NCBI RefSeq assembly: GCF_005233515.1
Contig: NZ_QFZZ01000001.1
Location: forward strand, 1-64,000
Direction: 5' to 3'
From: Pseudomonas sp. CFBP13508
GTDB taxonomy: Bacteria > Pseudomonadota > Gammaproteobacteria > Pseudomonadales > Pseudomonadaceae
DNA: 64,000 nt
Position numbers and translations under genes: made by a program. Of this stretch, positions 35,963 to 45,270 are shown piece after piece. The notes beneath the pieces were generated by a model. It saw nothing but the letters and a program-made list of their open reading frames with translations. It did no database searches and had not been told where the DNA came from. Within the stretch, counting starts at the first letter, position 1; every line of letters begins with the position of its first letter.

Positions 35963-38344
35963 TCACGCCGCTGGCGGCTTCGCCAGCGCAATCCCCGCCG
36001 CACCCAACCGCTTCAACACCTCAAACAACAAATCGCTCTTGGTCAGCCCGACAATCCTCGGGCTGCCCACATAGCCGGTGACCGTGAGGGTTATGCCGTC
36101 CGGCGACAATTTGCTGAAACGCACGAACGGCGCTGGTTTATCGAGGATGGTTTCATTTTCGTGATAAGCATCGAGCAGCAGCTGTTTGACCTCTTCAGGG
36201 TCGATATCAAGCGGAAACACCAGCTCCAGGGATGCCACGCCCTGAGCACTGCCGCCGAGGGTAACGTTGCGCAGGTTCTGCGAGATCAGCTGCGAGTTGG
36301 GCACGATCACGATCGAGCGGTCGCTGAGCTGAATTTCCGTAGCACGCACGTTAATCCTGCGGATGTCGCCCTCGACGCCGCTGATGCTGATCAGGTCGCC
36401 GACTTTCACCGGGCGCTCGGTGAGCAGGATCAGGCCGGAGACGAAGTTCTTGACGATCTCCTGCAAGCCAAAGCCGATACCTACGGATAGCGCACTGACG
36501 ATCCACGCCAGATTGGTCCACTGCACGCCCAACGACGACAGCGTCAGCAGAATCACAAAGGCGTAGCCGATATTGGAAAACAGCGTGCTCAGCGACGCAC
36601 ACATGCCCGGGTCCATGTCGGTCTTGGGCAGGAACTCGTTGTCGAGCCAGCGGCTCAATGCACGGATCAGCCAGATACCGATCAGCAGTGCCAGCAGCGC
36701 GTTGAGCAGATGCGCCGGGACGATATTCAGCTTGCGCAAACCGGCGCCGCCGAGGATCGACATGATGTTGGTGACCAGTTGGCCGAGGGTGGTGCCGATG
36801 CCGCCGACAAACAACGAAATCAGCGCCATCAGCATCAGGCCGGCGCGGCTGACGCCGGACAACAGGATCGACGTCTGCTCGAGGCGCCGATCGCTGACGC
36901 CGAGCAATTGCTTGAGCGCCTGGCCGCTCGCGTGTTTCGGCGAAAACAGGTGCTCACAGGCGTCCTTGACCAGCTGAATCAGCAAGTAGAAGCCCGACAG
37001 CACGACATAGCCCCACACCAATTCATAACTGATGAATCGCGCCAGCGAAACATAGCCGGCCAGCAGGGCGATGGCCGTCACCAACATCGAGAGACTGGCG
37101 ACGCTGTAGATCAGCCCGGCGAACATGCTATTGGAAGCTGACGCGTCATTGGCCGCGATCAATGCCTTGCGCACTTTGCCCACACGCAGAAGCATCGTGC
37201 CGATGATCGCCAGCACCACCATGGAAATCACGCCGCGCCCGGCCATCACGATGTGGCTGCTCATGCCTGTGGCATTGGCGACTTGCACCAGCGTCACCAA
37301 CACCAGCAACGAGCAGGCGAGAATCCGCGGATAAGGCTTGAGGGCCAGCGCCACCGGATCGGCAATCGCCGGCAGGCGCCAGGACGGGTGCGCGGTGGAG
37401 AGCAATGCGCGGCTGAGGCCGGTGATCAGCACGCAGGCATAGACGACTTTCTCGAACTCTTCAGAGAAGGTTTCCAGCACCGGAGGCAGTGCGTCGTGGC
37501 GGGTGCAGGCGTAAAACAGCAGCTTCAGGGCGATGGCGGTAGTGACGAAAGTCGCGATGGCTGAGGCGAAGGCCAAGGCACTGCGGCGCAGTCGGCCCTC
37601 CGCCACGCGATGAATGCAGAACCAGGTCAGCCCGCGCTCAGCCAGACGTCGGCCGAAGGTCCAGATCAGCAGCGCCAACAACACCAGCACGCAGGTGTAG
37701 AAGCGCTCGCCCGGCGCCCAGACCGTCGCCCATACGTCAGCCACCTGCTCGACGAACAGTCGCAGGCGCTGGCGGTCGTCTTCGCTTGGATTGACCAGCG
37801 GTGCCCAGAAATACGGGCTCAATACGCTGCGGGTGCTAAGGGTCAGTTCGCTTTCCAGCAGGGTGCGGCGGATGCCGGCGATTTGCGTGATCAGGTCGGC
37901 GGCGTTCTGTTTCAGTGCGGCGAGGCTTTTCAGGGTGCCATCGACCTTGCTTTTCTGCTCCGCCAGCGCCGCCCGCTGCGCGACGATATCGGCTTGCTCG
38001 GCGGCCACCTCGGCGTTAGGCGCCGTGCCGAGCACGCCCAGTTGCACCGCCAGTTGCGCCTGTTGCGGCAACAGCGCTGCCGACAACCGATCGACATCGA
38101 GAATGAACGCCTGCACCCGATCCTGCGGGCCTTCGAGCTGGTTGTAATTGTTTGCCGCCGAAATCTGCTGCTTGAGCCCGTCCAGGCGTTGTTGCAGGGC
38201 TTGCAGATCGCTTTGCGAAATCACCGGCATTGGCGCTGCGCCGGAGTTTGCCGGCGCGCCAAGGTCCGCCGCCCACAGTGCAGCGCTGCCCGGCATCAGC
38301 AGTAGGAACAGAATGAAAAACAACGACTTGAATAAACAGCGCAT
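35963..38344 (-). CDS. MscS-type mechanosensitive channel with DUF3772 region
   Basis: The 793-residue protein has a signal peptide, a periplasmic coiled-coil domain (about 25-190, DUF3772-like), many membrane spans (about 200-570) and the MscS pore and beta domain (IVSALSVGIGFGLQEIVKNFVSGLILLTERPVKVGDLI near 600). Such large MscS relatives release solutes on osmotic downshift. It converges on the LacI gene with a five-base gap. Confidence 0.9.
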   Translation of the reverse strand: MRCLFKSLFFILFLLLMPGSAALWAADLGAPANSGAAPMPVISQSDLQALQQRLDGLKQQISAANNYNQLEGPQDRVQAFILDVDRLSAALLPQQAQLAVQLGVLGTAPNAEVAAEQADIVAQRAALAEQKSKVDGTLKSLAALKQNAADLITQIAGIRRTLLESELTLSTRSVLSPYFWAPLVNPSEDDRQRLRLFVEQVADVWATVWAPGERFYTCVLVLLALLIWTFGRRLAERGLTWFCIHRVAEGRLRRSALAFASAIATFVTTAIALKLLFYACTRHDALPPVLETFSEEFEKVVYACVLITGLSRALLSTAHPSWRLPAIADPVALALKPYPRILACSLLVLVTLVQVANATGMSSHIVMAGRGVISMVVLAIIGTMLLRVGKVRKALIAANDASASNSMFAGLIYSVASLSMLVTAIALLAGYVSLARFISYELVWGYVVLSGFYLLIQLVKDACEHLFSPKHASGQALKQLLGVSDRRLEQTSILLSGVSRAGLMLMALISLFVGGIGTTLGQLVTNIMSILGGAGLRKLNIVPAHLLNALLALLIGIWLIRALSRWLDNEFLPKTDMDPGMCASLSTLFSNIGYAFVILLTLSSLGVQWTNLAWIVSALSVGIGFGLQEIVKNFVSGLILLTERPVKVGDLISISGVEGDIRRINVRATEIQLSDRSIVIVPNSQLISQNLRNVTLGGSAQGVASLELVFPLDIDPEEVKQLLLDAYHENETILDKPAPFVRFSKLSPDGITLTVTGYVGSPRIVGLTKSDLLFEVLKRLGAAGIALAKPPAA

Positions 38345-38509
38345 GGGGGCGGCGGGCTCGAGTGGATCACACAGTCTATGAGGGTAGGTGATCGCGCCGA
38401 ACGGGGCGGAAAACTTTCTCTGCAAGAGGCGCTTACACGCTCATCAAATCCGGCGGAATGATCCGCGCGGCGAGCGGTCAACCGGCAATAACAGCTTTGA
38501 GAACATGCC

Positions 38510-39019
38510 ATGTCCATCGCCAAGGAAACGATTGAATACCTGCGCCATCATTCACTGACCATCACCACCGCCGAATCCTGCACGGCCGGGGAAATTGTCA
38601 TGTTGCTGTCGGAAGTGCCCGGCAGCGGCGAGCTGATCGAGTGCGGCTATGTGGTCTATTCGCCGCAAGCCAAGCAGCGCCTGCTGCACGTCAGCCCGGC
38701 GACCATGGACACCTTCAATCTGACCAGCGTGGAAGTGGCCAGTGAAATGGCCATCGGTGCGTTGCGCGACAGCACCGCCAACGTTGCCGTTGCCACCACC
38801 GGCATTCTCGGACCCGATGATATGGACGGCATCAAGGCCGGCACGGTGTGTTTCGCCTGGGCGTTTCAGTTCGATGACCGACATTTTCTGTTCAGCACCC
38901 AACAATGGTTTGCCGGATCGCGCAGTGAAGTGCAGACCCTCGCTTCTGAATTCGCCCTGCAGCAGTTGCCGGACTATCACCGTCGCGCCTTGCGCGGCGA
39001 AGGAGGGTGGCGCCGATGA
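38510..39019 (+). CDS. CinA C-terminal domain protein (nicotinamide-nucleotide amidase type)
   Basis: The 169-residue protein shows the PncC/CinA-C signature TTAESCTAGEIVMLL (about 17-31), GYVVYSPQAKQ and ATTGILGPDD. The family deamidates nicotinamide mononucleotide, returning nicotinate mononucleotide to NAD synthesis. The GP(D/GG) loop here reads LGPDDMDGIK rather than the usual GGGTxEKP type, so activity may differ. Its stop overlaps the next start (ATGA). Confidence 0.82.
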   Translation: MSIAKETIEYLRHHSLTITTAESCTAGEIVMLLSEVPGSGELIECGYVVYSPQAKQRLLHVSPATMDTFNLTSVEVASEMAIGALRDSTANVAVATTGILGPDDMDGIKAGTVCFAWAFQFDDRHFLFSTQQWFAGSRSEVQTLASEFALQQLPDYHRRALRGEGGWRR

Positions 39020-39534
39020 AGCCTGACCCCGACCATCCCGATCTGCAAAGCCGACAGTTCCCGGTGCAGGAGGACATGGCCTATCAGTTGAAGGTCTGGC
39101 GCTTCGAGCATATCGGATGGTATCTGCTGGTGCTGTGCATGCTTCTGGGCCTGTTGGGGCTGTTTTCCCGTGGCGTGCTCAGTTCGCAGGACGCCCGCAG
39201 CGCCGATGGCAAAGTCCAGGTCGAATACGAGATGTTCCATCGCAACGGCTCGACCAACCCGCTGAAACTCAGCGTGCACACAGCGCCTGAAGCCACTGTC
39301 GAACTCGACATCGGTGGCGAGATGCTCGATGGCTTCAGCGTCGAAACCATGCAACCGGCCCCGGTGCGTATGCGCAGCTCAAAACAGGGCATGCGCTTGT
39401 GGTTGCAGGCGGATGCCCAGGGCCAGGCGACGCTCTATGTGACGCTGCGCGGTGACGGATTGGGCCTGTTTCGCAGCCATATCCGCGTGCCGGGCTCGAG
39501 CGAAGTGAAGCTTACTCAATTCATTTATCCATAG
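39016..39534 (+). CDS. Hypothetical single-pass membrane protein coupled to CinA-type gene
   Basis: The 172-residue product has one membrane span at about residues 32-52 and a C-terminal beta-rich domain, probably periplasmic. The strong AGGAGGGTGG ribosome-binding site lies within the end of the upstream gene, and start and stop overlap as ATGA. I do not recognise a named family. Confidence 0.75.
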   Translation: MKPDPDHPDLQSRQFPVQEDMAYQLKVWRFEHIGWYLLVLCMLLGLLGLFSRGVLSSQDARSADGKVQVEYEMFHRNGSTNPLKLSVHTAPEATVELDIGGEMLDGFSVETMQPAPVRMRSSKQGMRLWLQADAQGQATLYVTLRGDGLGLFRSHIRVPGSSEVKLTQFIYP

Positions 39535-39541
39535 GTGACCC

Positions 39542-39997
39542 ATGGACTCGGTGTTGCGCGCACTCGCGATGTATCTGGCACTGATGGTGCTGTTCAAAAT
39601 TGCCGGCCGGCGTTCGCTGGCCGAGTTGACGACGTTTGATTTCGTCCTGCTGATGATCATCGGTGAGGCCACCCAGCAAGCGCTGCTCGGTGATGATTTT
39701 TCTCTGACCAATGCGTTTCTGGTGATCATTACGCTGATCGCTGTGGATGTCGGTTTTTCCCTGCTCAAACAACGTTCCAGTTGGGTGTCGCGGCTGATTG
39801 ATGGCGAGCCGACGATCATTGTCGAGAATGGCAAGCTGTTGCACCGACGCCTGCGCCATGCGCGGCTGGTCGAGGCGGATGTCATGGAGGCGGCGCGCTC
39901 CAGTCAGGGCATAGAAACCATCGACCAGATCAAATTCGCAATCATCGAGCGCAACGGCAAGATTTCCGTGATCCGCCAGGATCCGGAAGGCGGCTGA
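39542..39997 (+). CDS. DUF421 (YetF/YcaP-like) membrane protein
   Basis: The 151-residue protein has three N-terminal spans (about 4-75), the motif LTTFDFVLLMIIGEATQQALLGDD and a small C-terminal domain GEPTIIVENGKL, which define DUF421. The role of these proteins is not settled. It follows the upstream gene by seven bases and belongs to the same transcript. Confidence 0.88.
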   Translation: MDSVLRALAMYLALMVLFKIAGRRSLAELTTFDFVLLMIIGEATQQALLGDDFSLTNAFLVIITLIAVDVGFSLLKQRSSWVSRLIDGEPTIIVENGKLLHRRLRHARLVEADVMEAARSSQGIETIDQIKFAIIERNGKISVIRQDPEGG

Positions 39998-40083
39998 ACC
40001 TTTGATGCCCCACGGCTGCAATTTTTTTGAACGCTGAAAAAGCCTCACAGCCCAATGCTTACAAGTCATCGGAGGATTGCGAA

Positions 40084-40311
40084 ATGAACGAGGCAGCGAG
40101 TTACTTCTCCATCGCCGTGGCAGTGATCATTCTGCTGGTCGACCTGTGGGCGATCGTCAGTGTGTTTCGCAGCAACAAAAGCGTCGGCGTCAAAGCCGCC
40201 TGGGCGATCGGTTTGATCGTGTTTCCGGTGCTCGGCCTGATCGTGTGGGGCATCGCCGGCCCGCGCGGCGTCAAGGAAGGGCCTTCGTCGCCGGAGCACA
40301 GTAAAGGTTAA
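40084..40311 (+). CDS. PLDc_N (phospholipase D N-terminal-like) membrane protein
   Basis: The 75-residue protein has two membrane spans and the PLDc_N pattern DLWAIVSVFRSNKS...KAAWAIGLIVFPVLGLIVWGIAGPR. Members are membrane adaptors without catalytic residues. GGAGG lies before the ATG at 40084. Confidence 0.82.
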   Translation: MNEAASYFSIAVAVIILLVDLWAIVSVFRSNKSVGVKAAWAIGLIVFPVLGLIVWGIAGPRGVKEGPSSPEHSKG

Positions 40312-40351
40312 GAACCGAATTTGCGCGCATCCGGAAAATGGGAGGTGAACG

Positions 40352-41521
40352 ATGAAAGCTGTTGTATTTCATGGCGTCGGGGACATCCGCCTGGACGATG
40401 TTCCCGAGCCAACCATTCAAGCGCCGACCGATGCCATTGTCAGGCTGACCGCGTCGGCCATTTGCGGCACCGATCTGCATTTCATTCGCGGCAGTGCGCC
40501 GGACATGCAGCCCGGCACGATCCTTGGGCACGAGGGCGTGGGGATTGTCGAAGCGCTCGGCGAAGATGTGCGCAACCTCAAGGTTGGCGATCGCGTGCTC
40601 ATTCCCTCGACCATTGCCTGCGGCAACTGCTCGTACTGCCGCGCCGGCTATTTCGCCCAGTGCGACGTGGCCAACCCCAACGGTAAAACCGCTGGCACGT
40701 CATTTTTTGGCGGGCCGAAAACCACCGGGCCGTTCGATGGCCTGCAAGCCGAGAAAGCGCGCATCCCTTTCGCCAACATCGGCCTGATCAAGCTGCCGGA
40801 CGCCATCACCGACGATCAGGCGATTGCCATGTCGGATATCTTTCCCACTGCCTGGTTCGGCGCCGACATGGCACGGATCAAGGACGGCGACACGGTGGCG
40901 GTGTTCGGCTGCGGGCCGGTCGGGCTGTTTGCGATTATCAGCGCGAAGCTGATGGGCGCCGGCCGGGTGTTCGCCATCGATGGCCTGGAAGATCGCCTCG
41001 CTCGCGCGCAGGCTTTGGGTGCCGAGTGCATCAACTTCGAGAAGGAAGATCCAGTTGAAATCATTGCGCGCCTGACTGCGGAAATTGGCGTGGATCGGGT
41101 GATCGAGGCCGTGGGCATCGACGCCAACCATTCCCATCACGGCCATCATCATCCTGCGCAGTGGCAACCGGGCGATGCGCCTTCGCAAGCGCTGGAGTGG
41201 GCGGTCAAGACCGTGGCCAAGGCCGGCACGATTTCCATCATCGGTGTCTATCCCGCCGGGTTCGACAGCTTCCCGATCGGTGAGGCAATGAACAAGAACG
41301 TGCGCATCAACATGGGCAACTGTCATCACCGCAAATACATTCCCAAGCTGATCGAAATGACCCTCGCCGGGCGCGTCGACCCAGCGAAAGTGCTGACGCA
41401 GGACGAGCCTTTGACTGACGCGATTTCGGCGTTCAAGGCGTTTGATCAACATCAATCCGGCTGGATCAAGGTCAAGCTGGAACCGGGTAGCGATACCACT
41501 GCTGACAGGAGATCGTCATGA
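40352..41521 (+). CDS. Zinc-dependent alcohol/formaldehyde dehydrogenase-like protein
   Basis: The 389-residue medium-chain dehydrogenase has catalytic zinc ligands Cys38 and GHE (His60, Glu61) and structural zinc cysteines 90, 93, 96 and 104. The cofactor motif is GCGPVGLFA. A His-rich loop (HSHHGHHH, about 260-267) is unusual to my eye and could bind metal. The sequence type resembles glutathione-independent formaldehyde dehydrogenase relatives. Its stop overlaps the start of a small lipoprotein gene. Confidence 0.88.
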   Translation: MKAVVFHGVGDIRLDDVPEPTIQAPTDAIVRLTASAICGTDLHFIRGSAPDMQPGTILGHEGVGIVEALGEDVRNLKVGDRVLIPSTIACGNCSYCRAGYFAQCDVANPNGKTAGTSFFGGPKTTGPFDGLQAEKARIPFANIGLIKLPDAITDDQAIAMSDIFPTAWFGADMARIKDGDTVAVFGCGPVGLFAIISAKLMGAGRVFAIDGLEDRLARAQALGAECINFEKEDPVEIIARLTAEIGVDRVIEAVGIDANHSHHGHHHPAQWQPGDAPSQALEWAVKTVAKAGTISIIGVYPAGFDSFPIGEAMNKNVRINMGNCHHRKYIPKLIEMTLAGRVDPAKVLTQDEPLTDAISAFKAFDQHQSGWIKVKLEPGSDTTADRRSS

Positions 41522-41664
41522 AAAAAATCTGCGTATGTCTGGGGTTCTGCTCAATGTTTCTGTTGAGCGGCTGCTTTGATTCCAACGATGCACCCAACAA
41601 GGACGGCGACAAAAGCAAGCCGTCGGTGCAGATGCAGACCGACAAGCCCGAGGAGGGCAAGTAA
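41518..41664 (+). CDS. Small lipoprotein coupled to alcohol dehydrogenase gene
   Basis: The 48-residue product has a lipoprotein signal with lipobox LLSGC (Cys19) and a short hydrophilic tail rich in Asp, Lys and Pro. The start overlaps the dehydrogenase stop as ATGA with AGGAG upstream, so translation is coupled. No function is known. Confidence 0.7.
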   Translation: MKKICVCLGFCSMFLLSGCFDSNDAPNKDGDKSKPSVQMQTDKPEEGK

Positions 41665-41682
41665 CTGCTGGCAAGTAAACCC

Positions 41683-41771
41683 TGTGGGAGCGAGCCTGCT
41701 CGCGAAGGCGTCAGGTCAGACAATTCGCTGCTGACTGATGCTCCGTCTTCGCGAGCAGGCTCGCTCCCGCA
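41683..41771. repeat. REPIN
   Basis: TGTGGGAGCGAGCCTGCTCGCGAAG and its inverted partner CGCGAGCAGGCTCGCTCCCGCA enclose a short spacer, the same REP family as the 11-kb array. It lies between convergent genes. Confidence 0.88.
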
Positions 41772-41776
41772 CTGGT

Positions 41777-43000
41777 TCAGTTCGAGTAGCGGTATTCCAG
41801 CCATGCCCAATAAAGTAAAGCCACAGCACTGATCCCGCCTCCGAGAAAACACACCGCCACCCAGCCAGATTGCGCATAGGTATACGTCGCCGCGATAGCG
41901 CCCAAACCACTGCCCACCGAGTAAAAGCACATATACGCACCGACCAGTCGACTCTGCGCATCGGGCCGTGCGGCGAAGATCAGGCTTTGATTGGTCACGT
42001 GCACTGCTTGCACGGCGAAGTCGAGCAAGATCACCCCGACGGCCATCGCCAGCAGCGAACTGTCGACAAATGCGATGGGCAGCCAGGACAGCGTCAGCAG
42101 CGCCAGGGCGATGCCGGTGGTGCGATTGCCCAAGCCGCGATCGGCCAGGCGCCCAGCCCGTGCGGCGGCGAGCGCGCCCGCCACTCCGGCCAGACCAAAC
42201 AGGCCGATCTGCGTGTGGGACAACGACAGGGGCGGGGCGCTGAGCGGCAGCACCATCGAAGTCCACAACACACTGAAGGCGGCGAAAATCAGCAGGGCGA
42301 AGATGCCGCGGACGCGCAGTACCCGCTCAGTCAAAAACAATTCCATTACCGAGCGCAGCAGTCGCCAGTAGCTGCCTTGTGCGGGCGGTTTTGCCGAGGC
42401 GGGCAGGGTGCGCCATAACAGCAGGGCCAAGCCGATCATCATGACTGCCGAGACAAAATACACGCCGCGCCAACCGGCCAGATCAGCCACTACGCCGGAA
42501 ACGAAACGCGCCAGCAAAATGCCCAGTACCACGCCACTGGTGACGGTGCCTACGGCGGCGCCGCGCTGCTGCGGGCGAGCAAGGCTGGCGGTGCAGGCGA
42601 CCACCACTTGCACCACCACCGCCAGCAATCCCACCAGCATCATGGCGCCGAGCAACACTCCCCAGCTCTCGGACAGGCCCACGGCGCATAGCGCCGTTGC
42701 AGACAACAGCAGTTGGCTGACGATGAGTTTCTTTCGATCGAGCAGATCACCCAGCGGCACAATTAACAGCAGCCCCACGGCATATCCGGCTTGCGTGGCC
42801 GTGACCACAACGCCGATTGCACCGGGTGAAACCCCGAGGCTGGCGGCCATCGATTCCAGCAATGGCTGCGCGAAGTAAACATTGGCCACCGCCATGGCGC
42901 AGGTGATCGCAAAGAGAAAAGTCTGCAAACGACTCAGCCCGGTCGTTGCGCTGTCAGCTGCGGCTTGCGCATTGACCAGGGTTTGCGTCTGGCAGGGCAT
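41777..43000 (-). CDS. MFS transporter (drug/metabolite efflux type)
   Basis: The 407-residue protein has 12 spans and the MFS loop motif GDLLDRKK between helices 2 and 3. The region with GVVLGILLARFVSG resembles the DHA1 motif C, which suggests efflux. GAGGAAG precedes the ATG at 43000. It is divergent from an HxlR regulator gene that probably controls it. Confidence 0.88.
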   Translation of the reverse strand: MPCQTQTLVNAQAAADSATTGLSRLQTFLFAITCAMAVANVYFAQPLLESMAASLGVSPGAIGVVVTATQAGYAVGLLLIVPLGDLLDRKKLIVSQLLLSATALCAVGLSESWGVLLGAMMLVGLLAVVVQVVVACTASLARPQQRGAAVGTVTSGVVLGILLARFVSGVVADLAGWRGVYFVSAVMMIGLALLLWRTLPASAKPPAQGSYWRLLRSVMELFLTERVLRVRGIFALLIFAAFSVLWTSMVLPLSAPPLSLSHTQIGLFGLAGVAGALAAARAGRLADRGLGNRTTGIALALLTLSWLPIAFVDSSLLAMAVGVILLDFAVQAVHVTNQSLIFAARPDAQSRLVGAYMCFYSVGSGLGAIAATYTYAQSGWVAVCFLGGGISAVALLYWAWLEYRYSN

Positions 43001-43107
43001 CCTTGCTTCCTCGTAGTGTGGTTTTGAATTGAAACCGATACGTTGATCTTTATTCATTCGGGTTGTTAAATGCAACCACATTCAATAACCGATCCATCAG
43101 GAACCAC

Positions 43108-43563
43108 ATGGCCCGACAACAAACATTGGCGCAGAGCGAATGCCCGGTGGCCCGAACCCTCGAAGCCATTGGCGATCGCTGGGCCTTGATGATCATTCGC
43201 GACGCGTTCGATGACGTGCGCCGTTTCAGTGAATTCCAGAAGCGTCTGGGCCTGGCCAAGAACATCCTCACGGTCAAACTGAAAATGCTCGTCGAGTTGG
43301 GCGTGCTGGAGCTTCGGCCCGCGTCAGACGGCAGTGCCTACAAGGAATACGTGCTCACCGACATGGGCCGCGCGGTATTCCCCATCGTCGTCAGCCTGCG
43401 GCAGTGGGGCGAGCGCTTTCTGTTTGCGGAAGGCGAGGAGCACTCGATTCTGCTCGACAACGAACGGGCCGAGCCCGTTGAGACAATCGTCGTGCGCTCC
43501 CGGGCGGGCGCGGTGCTGGCCCCGGCGGACTGTCACCGAAAAGTGGTGACGCGCCGGCAATGA
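43108..43563 (+). CDS. HxlR family transcriptional regulator
   Basis: The 151-residue protein has the HxlR winged helix with the typical start CPVARTLEAIGDRWALMIIRDAF and FSEFQKRLGLAKNILTVKLKML. HxlR proteins often respond to reactive aldehydes or oxidants and control a divergent gene, here the MFS efflux gene 107 bases away. Confidence 0.9.
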   Translation: MARQQTLAQSECPVARTLEAIGDRWALMIIRDAFDDVRRFSEFQKRLGLAKNILTVKLKMLVELGVLELRPASDGSAYKEYVLTDMGRAVFPIVVSLRQWGERFLFAEGEEHSILLDNERAEPVETIVVRSRAGAVLAPADCHRKVVTRRQ

Positions 43564-43727
43564 AGCCGGGCATTTAGCCGTGGCGTGTATTCACAGCCGC
43601 GCTATCTCCATGGCATGAAAAGTCGAGTCGGCAACCGCCGGGTTTTTGATCTAGGCTGTTTTCGATCCTCGATCAGCAGCGGTGCGCCGTTGCCATATTT
43701 CCAGCAACGCGACTACGGGAGTGCCTG

Positions 43728-44153
43728 ATGAGCCTTTCACCTTTCCACCTCGCCATCCCGGTCTACGATCTTGCCGCTTGCCGGCGTTTTTACGGTGAAG
43801 TGTTCGGCCTGGAGGAGGGCCGATCCAGCGCGCAATGGGTCGACTTCAACTTCTACGGCCACCAATTGGTCATCCACGAACAGCCGAAAACGGCTGCCCA
43901 GCGAAGCGTCAACAGCAACCCGGTAGACGGTCACGACGTACCGGTCCCGCACTTCGGCATCATTTTGCAGTGGGAGCAATGGGAAGCACTGGCCGAGCGA
44001 CTGAAGTCATTCGGCACGCAATTCGTGATCGAGCCCTACATTCGATTCAAGGGTCAGGTCGGCGAGCAGGCGACCATGTTTCTGCTCGATCCCTGCGGCA
44101 ATGCGCTGGAATTCAAGGCGTTCAAGGACATGAGTCAGGTGTTTGCCAAATGA
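43728..44153 (+). CDS. VOC family protein (glyoxalase/dioxygenase fold)
   Basis: The 141-residue protein has the paired beta-alpha-beta-beta-beta units of the vicinal oxygen chelate fold: [23 protein letters not shown] at the start and [15 protein letters not shown] at the end. His8 and the C-terminal Glu are candidate metal ligands. The substrate is unknown. It ends directly against the convergent broken LysR gene. Confidence 0.88.
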   Translation: MSLSPFHLAIPVYDLAACRRFYGEVFGLEEGRSSAQWVDFNFYGHQLVIHEQPKTAAQRSVNSNPVDGHDVPVPHFGIILQWEQWEALAERLKSFGTQFVIEPYIRFKGQVGEQATMFLLDPCGNALEFKAFKDMSQVFAK

Positions 44154-45068
44154 TCACAGCGTAGTGATCTGGCCGTTGCGATCGCGTTCATAAACCTTGG
44201 TGGCCTGCAGCTTTTCCTTCAGCCAGCGCTCGGCGGTGCCCAGCGGCCGTTGGCGTGCCCATAACAGGTCGACGCCGATTTGCCAGTCGGTATGCGGGTA
44301 CGCCGACAGCTGCAACTCGACCAGTTCGCCATTGCCCAGTTCACGCTGGATCAGTTGGCGCGGCAAGGTCGCCCAGCCGAGGCCGGCGCGGACCATTTCC
44401 AGCAGGGCCAGATAGCTTTCCGCTTGTCACAGTTGCGTCGAACGCAGGTATTCACTGCTCGGCAGTTTGCTGGCGTGCGCACTGAACGCCAGGCGCCGGT
44501 GCACATGCAAATCGTCGAAGGTGACGTTGTCCAGTTTCGCCAGCGGATGATCGGGATGGCAGACGTGCAGCATGATCAGTTTGCCCAGTTGCTGGAACGC
44601 CAGTTCCCGAGGATAGCCCGGCTGCGAAAACGCCACGCCCAGCACCGCCTCGCCACTGCTGACCAGTTCGCTGACATCGCCGTAGACCGGGTGACGAATG
44701 ATCAGATCGACAAACGGGAAGGCCTGCTCGAACGCTTGCAGCACCGGCATGATCGGGCCGTACGGCGTTTCAATCGCCAGGGTCAGGCTCGGTTCGACGC
44801 TATCGGAAAGGCAATCGGCGTGGGCCTCGAACGTCATGCAGCGCTCCAGTACCGCCTCTGCCTGCACCAGCAATTTGTGCCCGCTGGCGGTGAGGGCAGG
44901 GCTGCGATTGCGGCGGTCGAACAGCTCTACGCCAAGGTCGGTTTCCAGATTGGCGATCGCTGCGCTGATAGTCGATTGCGTCTTGCCCAGCTTGCGCCCG
45001 GCGGCGGAGAACGAGCCGCTTTTCACCACCTGGACGAACATCAGCAACTGATCGAGTGAGAAGCGCAC
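44154..45068 (-). pseudogene. LysR family regulator interrupted by an in-frame TGA
   Basis: The reading frame from GTG 45068 gives a LysR helix-turn-helix (FSAAGRKLGKTQSTISAAIANLE) and effector domain, then meets TGA at 44427-44429 within RSTQL-stop-QAESYLALLEMVRAGLGW. The same frame continues to 44154 with well-conserved LysR C-terminal sequence, so one TGG-to-TGA change explains the break. About 80% of the protein would still be made. The adjacent divergent purine permease gene is its probable former target. Confidence 0.85.
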
Positions 45069-45270
45069 GCGGTGTACTCCGAGGTTGAGCGAGACGGCGA
45101 TTGTGCCGCGTCTTTGCCATCGAAAAAAGCGATGGTTGCCAATTTGTTTCATCGTTAAAAACATTCAAGGATGACCTCGCGTCTTCGAACGCCGGGGCCG
45201 ATTCTCTCTGTGCATCTGTCCCTGAGCGCCCGCGATTACAACCAACGCTGCCCCTTCAGGAGCTTGTGCC
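45069..45270. promoter_or_regulatory. Divergent promoter region lysR / nucleobase permease
   Basis: This spacer of about 200 bp holds the promoter of the permease gene; CAGGAG precedes its start. No ORF is seen. Confidence 0.4.
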
